Below, in pieces: positions 28,561 through 38,829 of a stretch of DNA of 64,000 bases. Location of the stretch: NCBI GenBank assembly GCA_008921705.1, contig VFFE01007066.1:877574-941573 (forward strand), given 5' to 3'. Under the pieces are notes generated by a model. That model searched no databases. It worked only from the letters and a program-made list of their open reading frames with translations, and was not told where the DNA came from. The position numbers were made by a program, and so were the translations under genes. The DNA is from Burhinus oedicnemus. Taxonomy: Eukaryota; Chordata; Aves; Charadriiformes; Burhinidae. The first letter of the stretch is position 1. Every line of letters starts with the position of its first letter.

Positions 28561-30132
28561 ATTAACTGGCTGCTTTGCTTGTTTTTTAGCTCACCGAAGT
28601 GATCTTTATAGTTTTTCACTGTTTTTGCTAAATCCTTGGGTGGAAAAATACCTTTTCCTCATTCTGTAGGTCAATCTACCTCATCAGCCTTTAAAAAACA
28701 GAAGAATTAATATATTTTTGAAACTGTAACTTCCATAAATATTTGTGTAGCTGAATTTTTACCATCTTATCCAGTGGGATCTGCAAAAAGCACCTGTGTT
28801 AATTTTTTTTGTATTCATCCCACAAAACTAGGTACATGGGGACTTTCAGGTCTGCCTCTCTTTATCTTTAGGCATCTAAATACCTCTAAAAATCTGCCCT
28901 GTTCCTCCTCTGGGAAGTTAGCAGCTTGTTTTAAAGCCTTACTTGCAAGAAACAAAGGATCACTGCTGAATTACTGATCCCACGGCAAGCCAGAGTGTTA
29001 TATTAGCTGGCAGATTCCTTCCCTGGAGACTAAATACAGCAACATCTGTAGTCTGGAATGTAGCTGGTGACCCGCCCTCCCCACTCTGCACAGGCGACAT
29101 TCCCTCCAGGCACTGTGCTTTTTTCTGCACTGAAAAAGAGTAAAAGAAATTGATGTTTTAATTAATAGCCATTCACTAGACAAGATTTTAAGCTAAATAT
29201 TCTCCTCTTGTTTTCTTATTTTCTTACTAAAGCATTTTTGAATCATACTATTTCAACAGGTCTGTTCTTGTTCTTCTGTCATTTGCATGCATATGTATTT
29301 ATAAAATGTTTCTCCCTTAGATCACCCTACAGATAAAGCTCCCATTATAGCAAATGCAAAACTATACAATCAGGGCAAGTGTCCTAGCTGACACACTCTG
29401 CTAGTTTATTGCACACAATTTGACAAGTATTTTCAATTGTTATATTGCTCTCCAGTAATAATATAAATTGATTAGCTGTTCTAATGCAACTGACTGCTAC
29501 CAGGTATATGAACAATAAGCAGAATAGTTCTAGGAATCCTATCTGGGGGCATAAGACTTGTTAAACTATAGTATAAAACCATATTTAATACTTCTAGGGG
29601 ACAATATCAATTCATCAATCCAAGAAGATCCTTGCATTGATGGGGCAAACCTTAGCCTCGCCCTCAGACTTTAAGCATACTCCTTCAGGGGGTTTTGTTA
29701 GTTTGTTTGTTAGTTCTATCGGATAAACATCATCATAACACATTTTGGAGAGCATATGAGAAATTAAGATGTAATTTCAGGAAGACTTGCAACCACTGCC
29801 ACCAAAAGCATTAGTCCTACCCTCCCCTTTCCTGTACTGGTACAAGGGCTTGCAGGGCTCTTTGGTGAAAGAGATTAAACCAGTCTGATCAAGGCTAAAA
29901 TTAATCCAGGAAAATCTCATGGAACAGCACAGAGGATGGTGGTCCCCAAATATGAGCATAAATAATAAATTTTCTAGTTCTGCAGCAAACACAGTTTGAA
30001 GTTTTCAGTTTCTCTCAGATAAAAATTAGTATTTACTTAGCCCCACACTTAAAATAGCTTAGGAAGACTAATTAAAACGGCGCCTTCTTAAAACACAAAA
30101 ACAACAAACAGAAAGCGTGATTCCTTTTCTTG

Positions 30133-30138
30133 TTTATT
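30133..30138 (-). promoter_or_regulatory. Candidate poly(A) signal AATAAA
   Basis: TTTATT on the plus strand reads AATAAA on the minus strand, about 510 bases beyond the stop codon of the candidate terminal exon at 30645-30713. A second AATAAA lies at 30198-30203. Either could end that transcript. Confidence 0.4.
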
Positions 30139-30197
30139 GATACTGCCAATGTGACTACCTTTACGCAGGCAGATTGCTTTCCTACATTAAACAGTTT

Positions 30198-30203
30198 TTT
30201 ATT
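30198..30203 (-). promoter_or_regulatory. Candidate poly(A) signal AATAAA
   Basis: A minus-strand AATAAA inside a T-rich plus-strand stretch, about 445 bases after the stop codon of the candidate terminal exon. The AT-rich setting makes chance matches common. Confidence 0.4.
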
Positions 30204-30644
30204 AATTTGGAAGTAACGTTTTGCCCTCTATGCCTCCTAAGGTTATCCAATTAACACACAGCTATACTTTTAAGAAGTTTCCACATTTTCTCTTTAAGAT
30301 CCACCCCCCCAGATCTGTGTAAAGGTTACTTGGCAAGAATACATGCATATGACGTTAAATGGAGACCAATCCACCACTAAAAGGTAATGCACATAAAACA
30401 TAATACAGTACTTCGACATCATTTCAAATAAATACCCACATACAAATGTAGTAATTTTAAATGCAACAATATTTCTTATGAATCAATACTGTAACAGAAG
30501 ATGGAAATACAAGTCCCCACATCTAGGAATAATAATGTTTTTTTCCAGCAAACAGAAATCTTTTGCCCACTGTCAATATTATTTCAATTTGTACTATTTT
30601 GAGGAGTGGGAAGGCTTCCCCCCAACAAGTACCAATTTAATCTT

Positions 30645-30713
30645 TCATTTGAGCCTCAACAAACAGTAGAGTGATCGGTACAGCTTGTTGATGCGCTTCT
30701 CCGTTTCTGTTTC
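30645..30713 (-). CDS. Candidate terminal coding exon of unrecognised protein (alternative BICD2 end or separate gene)
   Basis: On the minus strand a good acceptor (TTGTAATTTCAG, with a CTAAT branch-point-like sequence just before it) is followed by GAA ACA GAA ACG GAG AAG CGC. The frame stays open for 22 codons, including EKRINKLYRSL, to TGA at 30647-30645. Two AATAAA signals lie 445 and 510 bases further on. The peptide is basic and could form a helix, and local codons are less AT-rich than the surroundings. I do not recognise it in any family. It lies about 4.6 kb downstream of the BICD2 C-terminal exon on the same strand. The BICD2 donor at 35450 is phase 0, which would join in frame to GAA, so an alternative BICD2 C-terminus is possible. 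A separate small gene or a non-coding exon is equally open. Confidence 0.4.
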   Translation of the reverse strand, partial: ETETEKRINKLYRSLYCLLRLK

Positions 30714-30970
30714 CTGAAATTACAATGATTAGATACAACATGCAAGAGAAGATATCAATATTCTGTTGTTCACATTTGCAAACAATACTATGGTTAACTG
30801 CATCCACCACCATACAAAGCTAACATAACATCAATATTCCTGATACGTCCTGTGTACTGTTACCACAAATGCGTTAATACATCTTCCTCATTTGTTCAAC
30901 ATGAGTCCATTTGGTTCCCAAAGTGTATTCGGGTTTGTTTAGGTTTGTTGTTTTTGTTGGTTTTTTTGTG

Positions 30971-30988
30971 TTTTTTTTTTTTTTTTTT
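30971..30988 (+). repeat. Poly-T tract (18 T)
   Basis: A run of 18 T, preceded by a shorter T7 and GTG, within a T-rich stretch upstream (in minus-strand terms) of the candidate terminal exon. Confidence 0.9.
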
Positions 30989-32301
30989 CCTCTATACCCC
31001 TGAATTTGCAAGGATTTGCATGATGAAATATCATTGACTAACAGAATTTTTTACAATTCCTTGAATATATAATCTCTATAGTAAGACTACCCATTAAAAA
31101 TGTGCGAAAGGGGAGTTCACTTTGCACTTATTGCTCCATGTCTTTACTAAATTCCAAAACAGCCATTCCATTTCTCCTAAGTTACAGGACTTAGACTAAG
31201 CTATTCTAAGAGTCTCCCTTAAAATGATTAAAGGCACTACTGGCAATAATTAATGACAGAAAGGTGCTGATATATAACACCCTGTCACTGACAACTTTAG
31301 AATTTTTCTTTCTAAATGTACCATAATTTGGCACAATAAAATGAAAATTAACAAAACAATTCCAATTTGGAATTTAACTGGTATAGTTGTATAAAATTCT
31401 GTTAATCAATAGTACTTCAACTTCCTAAAACCCAGGAATTCTGGAATTTATAGGTAATACTACTTATTTAATATTTTTCAAGTGCCTATTACTGTTTTAA
31501 CCAGAGCGAAGTCAAGTTTTCTTCTTGTTACATTGAACTATTCCTAAGAATAATAATACAATATGAAAAAAACCCCAGAATTTGAATACCCTGGATTTCT
31601 TAATGAACATGGCAGTTTAAAAAAAAAAAGAAAAGAGTAATTTAAACATATAAAGCTTAACATTTTATAGTAATAAAAAAGGTCCTGAAGCACAGCACAC
31701 AGCTTAGCAGAGCTCCTGTTTTTTGTTTAAACTCTTTTCTAACCACAATCTAGAGCCCCCAGAAAATCTCTGCCACATGCTGATGTAGAATTCAAAAATC
31801 ACAAGCCCAAATTAGAGAGAGACTATTAGCACAAACCACTGCATTTATATAAACTCTTCTACATAAGGAATTAAAGAAGCTAAAGAAAAATATCAAAATA
31901 TCAAAAGTGCACAGGTTTAACAATGACATTAAAAAATGAGCATCAGCAATGAAATAAGAAATTCCCCCATCCAAACATTTCTAGTAGATCATAAACTAAT
32001 ATGGTGATCATGACATTTGAAGTAGGTTTCTTCAGCACTTGTAAGTTTTCTTACTGCAGCAGCACTTATAGGTAAAGCTTGTTTGTTTTATAGCTTCAGA
32101 CATAAAAGGAAAGTTTCAGGTAGTATATAGGAAAAGGTGTTTTCAAAAGTTAGGATCAGGTCAGTGGTTTCCATTCTTTGTGCAATGGGCCACCACTTTT
32201 AACCATAATGGAAGAGGCTAAGAAATGCTGTTGCACTGTTGGAAAGGCCTTCTCCAGGGACTACTCTACAGCTGAAAAACGGAAAAATAAAATAGCATTA
32301 G

Positions 32302-32323
32302 AAAAAAAAAAAAAAAAAAAAAA
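32302..32323 (+). repeat. Poly-A tract (22 A)
   Basis: A run of 22 A with an AATAAA 11 bases upstream on the same strand. I considered this as a retrocopy tail but no open frame or known mRNA is recognisable before it. Confidence 0.9.
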
Positions 32324-34999
32324 TCAGTGTTTATTTCTCAATTAAAGAACTGAAAAAACAACGTGCTGCGAAAGCAGGTTAGTTGGTTGAGGGTGTCTGT
32401 TAGATTACTGGGGTAGAAGCAGCCATTTTAGCTCACAGATGCTTTCCAAGCCGATGAAACAACGCTTTATGGGTTCAGCTTGGAAGCAATAGCTTTGCAG
32501 AAAGGTTTCTTACAAGTACTGAATAAAGCTTTGCTGTTCAAGCACAAGTTAACAGCAATGAATGTGCAAGAAACATTTTCAATGAAACTTTAGGTTCTTC
32601 AGAAACATGCAGGTCAGTATATCATGCAGGCCAGTGCAGGGAACAGCATTCAGAAGAAGAGCCTGCTTGCAGAGGTAGGTGATGGCTTAAGGAATTTTCT
32701 ATGCTTTATCCCAACCCATTGAAAGTGATAGGAAAGTCTCACAGCAGATACATGTTTCAAGAAATTGTTAATCGTCAAGAATTACATGATTCAACCTGAT
32801 CAAGTTACCTAACAACCATTCCTCATTTCTTTTTAGAACAGGTGCTAAAAGAAGTTAAACCATAACCTTGACAGGCTCAAATAGCAGTCAGGTTTCTTGG
32901 CTTTTTTGTTTTTTGAAGATCCACAGAAATGAATGAAGATGGAAATGACGACTATGACTATTGGGCTAATAGCAAAATTGTTCATACTTGGAACTGAAAG
33001 TATGACGCAAGACTGACAGTAACAGTCACCAGCTGGTAATGTTGACATCTTTATAGAAAGTTCTAGTTAATTTGAAAAAACTTAACAATGCATTCAATTA
33101 GTTTCTCCAATTTTCCTTTTTGCATTGGTACTTTGCAAAAATACTGCTATTAGAGACATGGAAGGAGTGAAAACGGTATTAAAGCTCCCTGCCATAGCAG
33201 AAGCAAAATTGTAACTGTTTCTACAAGAGCAAAGAAAGTTAGCACTCAAATGCCTGCTTTTACAAAGTATTTTTAAATTCCACTTAATGCAGGAATGAGA
33301 AGAATAAAGGCCTTTTGGAAGATTGTGCAGCGAAGAAGAGAAAGCAGGATTGAAAAATGTTAAAAGATGTCTTGCTTCTAAAATATCAAACCTGCTATTT
33401 AGCAATATTAAAGCTCAAATTCAGGAGAATTCAGTGTTTTCTAAAAAAAAGTAATAATACATGCACAGGGCCTAGTTTCTAAAGCCAGAATTCCTGCTTG
33501 TTTAAACTTCTCAAGCAGTGGTGTTTGAGCAATGTATTAGACTGAAGTCACTTGGGATTTTTCTCCTCCTCTCAATATTGGTAAACGTGATTCTGGCATT
33601 GGACTGTGGCATTCTGATGTTTCCCAGCTTTGTAGCAAGGTTTCTACAATTCCATTTGTTTAAAGTCTCATTGTATGAATTTAGAAGTCTTCCCCCCCTG
33701 CCCCCTGCCTCTAATAGCTGGGAAGCCAAACTCCCATCCGGTTTCCCCTCACTGGGAAGACAAGCTGCACTCCTTATTACCTTTTATTAGTACTTTGATA
33801 TCTCCTGACTACTTATAGGCAGAGCGGCAATGCGCAGAAAGCAAGCTGCTGATTATCTATAAGAAATGGTAGTGAGATGAGGCGGCACCACACCAGGAAT
33901 ATTAGAATGGCTTCATAAAACATCACTATCAAGCAGACAACCGTGCAGTCTCGCATTGCTTTTAGTAATACTATAGGCATACAAAATTATTTGAAAGAGT
34001 ACAAAATGAACAGGGCTTTACATTAAAATAAAGTTTGAGGCTAGGCACTTTAAAACTCTGGTTTAAAGAAAAAAAGTGTGCCTTGTTGTGCTCCACAAAT
34101 TTTCCACAATTTTAGAAACAACATTTTCAATCTTTAACATAGGCACCAATTATGAAGTACACTTTTATATTATCACACACATTGTAATTAAGTGGCTAAA
34201 AAGGCCCCTTAAAAGTTCAATAGCAGACAAAGGTTTGTTTTTAAAGATTAATATGTATACTAAGCTACTTCATCAGTAATTATTAGCAGGATGATCTGGT
34301 TCAGTTTCTTGTGCCTATAATGTAGAGCCCTGTGAAACATGTGCTTGCATAAAGAATGCAATACCTTTTGTGTGTTTAAAAAAAATGATCAGAGCTCTGA
34401 AATACTATCCTATTTAGATTAATACTGAAAGCTAAGAAAAACTGTTTTGTGACTGACAATATTAGACCACAGTCACATTAGTTCTACACATATATGTTGT
34501 GTGGCTACAGTAATATATAAAACAGATTCTTTCCAAAGTGGTATGCTTCCAAGGAGCAACATGAGACCACAAAGATCCTTTCAGGACATGATATTTTTCC
34601 ACAGCATAACTTCTTGAAGTGGAACTGTCCACCAGGTAGGAACCCAATTCTTAAAATTTTAAGTTTTATATCAGATGGGGTAAATATTGCATATTTTTAA
34701 TATAAATGTTCAAGTTTCTTCTGGTTAACCCTCTGAAGAGAGGGAAGCAGAGTGTAAATCATGTATCCTACCAAGTTTTTTTCTAGCTTTTATAGCCTAC
34801 AAAAGCTTTAGGACTTTGATCCGTGGTGATATGACAGCAAGTTCTTAGTATCTTCTGCAACAGGCAGATTAATTTTGATTCCAGTTTCCAAATACTCTGC
34901 ATTTTCAAGACATACCTCTAATTTTAACATTTGCTTTTCACCACTTCTTAAGCCGCAATAACAAGGAAGGTTTTCTGTTTGTTTCTGCCTGTGAAAGCA

Positions 35000-35005
35000 T
35001 TTATT
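35000..35005 (-). promoter_or_regulatory. Candidate poly(A) signal for the BICD2 retained-intron form
   Basis: TTTATT on the plus strand reads AATAAA on the minus strand. It is the first such hexamer after the BICD2 stop codon, about 350 bases downstream. A TTGTTATTG stretch follows further on the minus strand, suitable as a downstream element. It would give a short 3' UTR for the transcript that reads through the donor at 35450. Confidence 0.5.
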
Positions 35006-35354
35006 GAAGTATGCTGCAACCCTGATGAAAGGATCACATTTGTGCTATACAAACTACAATTAGTAGCACCAGATATATTATATCAGGTGTACTCTCTTAA
35101 CACTTAACATAAACAGCAAAACCCATACATGTTAATTGTGGAAATAGCTAATTCCTTTCCACTATTAACTTGTTAATAGCATCCCCATACTTATGAATTA
35201 GTTACAGTTAAGACCACCATAATACAATTTGTATTACCTGGTTCAACAACATACTAGTACAAGTCAACTCACTGCGACATTAGATAGTGGGGATTTACGC
35301 TGACGGTTACAGCATAAAATAAGATGCATAATATGATTTTTCTACACACCTGTC

Positions 35355-35661
35355 CTAGTCACAATAGATTTTATATTTCTCACTACAAAAAACCTGGTTG
35401 TTAAGGACAGATCCTTCAGACTTGTCTCCGCAGGACCGAATATGACTTACACTAGGGTTACTGCTCTTGGCTTTGGAAGCAGATTTTGTGCGCACCCTTT
35501 TGGACTGCTCGTGGTCTAGCTCCAAATGTTCCAGGCGCTGCGTCAGTGCCAGTTTCTGCTGGATAGCCATCCGAAGCAAGGAGTTCAAAGTCTTCTTCTC
35601 ATCCTCAGCTGCTGCAAGCTGCCGCTGCATTTCATCCAACTGTGTGACATATTCGTCACAT
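35355..35661 (-). CDS. BICD2: BICD2 C-terminal exon (cargo-binding coiled coil), with stop codon
   Basis: Bicaudal D homolog 2 links dynein and dynactin to cargo; its C-terminal coiled coil binds RAB6 on Golgi and secretory vesicles and RANBP2 at the nuclear envelope. The exon begins after the acceptor TTTCATTGCAG (minus strand) with the last base of a split Arg codon. It then reads 101 residues starting [20 protein letters not shown], followed by [20 protein letters not shown] and a basic Ser/Lys-rich tail, and ends [14 protein letters not shown] before TAG. The heptad-rich block is nearly identical to the mammalian BICD proteins. The region after [11 protein letters not shown] and the VFCSEK..IYCD end match the longer human BICD2 isoform, not BICD1. 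A donor, AGT then GTAAGT (intron from 35450), lies inside the frame, so a shorter protein is also possible. The start methionine of the open frame at 35702 is intronic. Confidence 0.95.
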
Positions 35662-38600
35662 CTGCAATGAAATACATCAATCTTTAGCAATCCTGTTTCC
35701 ATCTATAAAACATGAATCCCATGTGTCCAGCCGATATTAGCAGAGTGATAGCTTTGAGGTTGCTTGCATACACACTCTCTTAAATAGGAATTTGAACCAA
35801 ATTTGTAGAAAATCACAATTACTTTCCACTGGGGTTCTTCCAATCCCACAATCAAGATGTAGCATAATTAACAGCATCCTTAGATAACGGAAGTATGGAG
35901 TCTGATATAAAAATACTCATGTGCAAAGATCAGCAAGACGTCCTTCTGTAGTGAGCAGACACAATGCAGTCAAATTACTTTTGTCTGTACTTACACAGAG
36001 ACGACAACCGTTCTAAGCTTTAGGCTGGAAAGGGAGTCCTAGGAGTGCTGTAAAATGATTGTCACTAAAATGGTGATTAGTACCATCGGAGGAGCACCCG
36101 AACTTCGTAGCTTGTTACTTTACACACGGAGCCCAAATAACAAGTTTCCAGTGGTGACTGAACAGCATTGTTAAAAATAAGCATCTTTCATAATTCTACT
36201 TTAACCTACTCCGATTCCTGATGTAAAAATTCTATAAATAGTATTTTATTACTGTTTCCTCTATAGCAAAAGGCCTTTATATAATTGTTTTCACCATCAA
36301 AATTAATTTTAAAACAATTAAACAGAGGAACTGAGTGTTACTGGGAAACCTGCAGGGGAATCTGTATGAATGCCTGCAGGCTGTTTTATCTACGGTCATT
36401 GTCACTGAGCTTGGAAGCTACTTAACTTGCACAGTGCATCTTGAACAATTTAAAAAATTAATGTCTTTACATGTAGATGCATATTTACTGCACACACAGA
36501 AGACCAATTATGTGTATGGGTAGAAATACAAGCATTCATAGGTACCAGCTGGAATTTACAATGGCTGCATCTGTAAAACACAGCTTCTTCATAAAAGCAA
36601 AAATATTAGCAGAGAAGTTCCTTTTAACATCAAAATGGAAAAGCCCCTGGGGCATTTATCATCACTAAGTAATATAAAGCAGACTGGAAAAAACCCCACC
36701 ACAGAACAAAGCTGCATTCACATGCAGATTCATCAGCTGTGCTTATACTATCATATCCCAAATTCTGCTCTACCTGACTTTAAATAGCAGAATTAGGCCT
36801 ATATTCCTAATTATATTTGCTTGGGAAGATAAAAAGTGAAAGGAAAGAAAACAGAATTTTATTCTTGAATACACCTAGAGATTAAACAATAACCCAGAAA
36901 TATTCATATAAACCCTATATGAACCACAACCGCAATGTAGCTTAGCATACCAGAAGGTTTTGAGTTTAGGGCCAGTATGTGCCCAGGAATCTATCCACTG
37001 ACATCTCCATGCATCCTGCTCTTGAGTTTGTCACAGTCTCTCTCATACTGTAGGGCACAGGAAAGACCGAGTCTGTGAGGGGCTTCTCTTTTTAAAAAAC
37101 AAAACCAGGAACCTTAACCTCGCTAGAAGCTGAGCACCTGTCCTTTTCATAGCTAGATGGACCTCACAAGGCAAAACCAATCCATACACCCCAACGAGTG
37201 GAAGCAGACCAAGGGCCAGATCTTTCCCAATTTACCATTAGCGCCAGAGAAGGAACACAGACCGAAATGGCCCTAGGCAGCCTGAAAAGATGAAAATAAA
37301 TCTTGCGGGCATAGCAGTCCTCCCCTGGGGTGGACAATGAGGGCATGGCTACAGAAACAAATAGCTCACAGCATCGCTGCTAATGCCGTGCCCTGTTGCT
37401 CAGGACTGTTAGAGACACATTTGCTTCACTTAGGGGTGGGAGCAAGGCAGAGATCACTGGGAGGCCTGAGGGCTGTGGGGCTTCCCTCCAATTCTCAAAC
37501 TCATGACATTTGAGGTGAAAAGCACAAGTATGGTTCTATCACTAGTTTACCTTTCTGCTTTCTTTTCTACCCATGCCTCAAACCTGATTCCAAAGCTCCA
37601 CAAACCAGGGGAATGTCCAGAAAGTGTTACCAGTTCCTTGAGGAATGTAATGTGATTGCTTCAGGCAAATACGATCTGGCACTGGAGTGACCTGTCCCCA
37701 TTACCCTTGTTTCATTCTCAGTATTACCCTGCCAAGAGATTTGGGCAAGGTGAAATTATGGGGAGGTTTTTTCCCCACTTTCCTAGCTTCTTACTTGGGA
37801 AACAAAATGTGTCCACTTTTTTTGTTCAGAGCAGGAAGTTAATTTAGCCTTAAAATTCCCAGCTCAGTGAAGCTGTGTCAAGATTGCTGTAGTCTATCGA
37901 CTCATTTGACTTCCACCAGAGAAGTGCTAATTAAAGCCAGCAAGAGTGGCAGATCCCCCCACCCCTTTAGAAACAAAAGAAATGATGAAAAGAAAACAAA
38001 ACCATTGCACTAAAGCAGAGTAGGGACTTCCCACACCGTGTTGCTAATGTTCCTTAATCCTCTTCTCTAGAGGTTTTTGGTGTAACTCTTGATCAAACAC
38101 AGTCAGTTGTGCCAAACCTGATAGTGGACTGGTAACAGAGAAGAGCTTGTCAAAGTCTAGAAGGCAGTAAAGTCGTTTGCACATCAGCCAAGCTACAATT
38201 AAAGCCGTGATTTTGACTCCAAAAGGTCACTGTAGCAAGTCATTCTCTCATCAAGCTTTCTGTTAGCACAAAGGTTTAAAACATCAAATGACTGTCCTTT
38301 GAAATTACAAGGCATTCACTATTTCAAATATCTAAATTCGCACTTTTTTTTTCCCTCCATAAAACTCTACGCAGGGAGTTTTTAATTCCTTTCCAACAAA
38401 AAGGAAGTGTTATCAGTAGCATACATGCAGCTGCAGTTTTTACTGTATGTGACTAACTTCTAACTAACTAACTTCTGTGTGACTAACACAGGAGAGGACC
38501 GAGGAGAGGCAGGTGTGGTAACCACAGGCAGTCACGAATCCTGAACCTGTTTTCCTGATCTTTAAGTCAAATGAAATGCTATAGCCTCAAACTCAAACCT

Positions 38601-38807
38601 TCTCCTGGTGCAAGCATGGCTGCCTGGGCTCAGAGGAATGCTACACTATGCAAAATACAGCAAGTGTTCACTTGAACAGAACCAGTGAGACTTGAAAAGT
38701 TTGCTAGAAGTGGATGTAGATGCTGCGTGCACACAGGGACTGGGATCTGACCTCTTTCCTTCCTTCCTTCATTCCTGCTGTTCACTGACTCCCAGTTTGA
38801 TTTTCTC

Positions 38808-38829
38808 AAAAAAAAAAAAAAAAAAAAAA
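38808..38829 (+). repeat. Poly-A tract (22 A)
   Basis: A run of 22 A about 30 bases after a short CCTT repeat (CCTTCCTTCCTTC). Confidence 0.9.

Larger units (their letters stand above)
14741..30100. other. Intergenic span with no recognised gene
   Basis: This is AT-rich sequence between the CpG island and the candidate terminal exon near 30.7 kb. The open frames are short and show no recognisable domain. I saw no CR1 or LTR copy. Small features are a 9-bp-arm hairpin at 17381-17402 and a 17-bp tandem duplication at 28527-28560. Distal regulatory elements could be present but cannot be seen without comparison to other birds. Confidence 0.6.
30721..34999. other. Region downstream of BICD2, possible 3' UTR or last intron
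   Basis: AT-rich non-coding sequence between the first poly(A) signal after the BICD2 stop codon and the candidate exon near 30.7 kb. If BICD2 splices to that exon, this is its last intron; otherwise it is 3' UTR or intergenic. One minus-strand open frame (32845-33048) could encode a short single-pass membrane peptide but has no recognised relatives. A 22-A tract occurs at 32302-32323. Confidence 0.5.

Noticed and set aside
32281..32323. AATAAA followed 11 bases later by 22 A, as at the end of a processed retrocopy.
   Set aside because: No mRNA-like sequence or open frame is recognisable upstream, and no flanking duplication was seen. Retrocopies are also scarce in birds.
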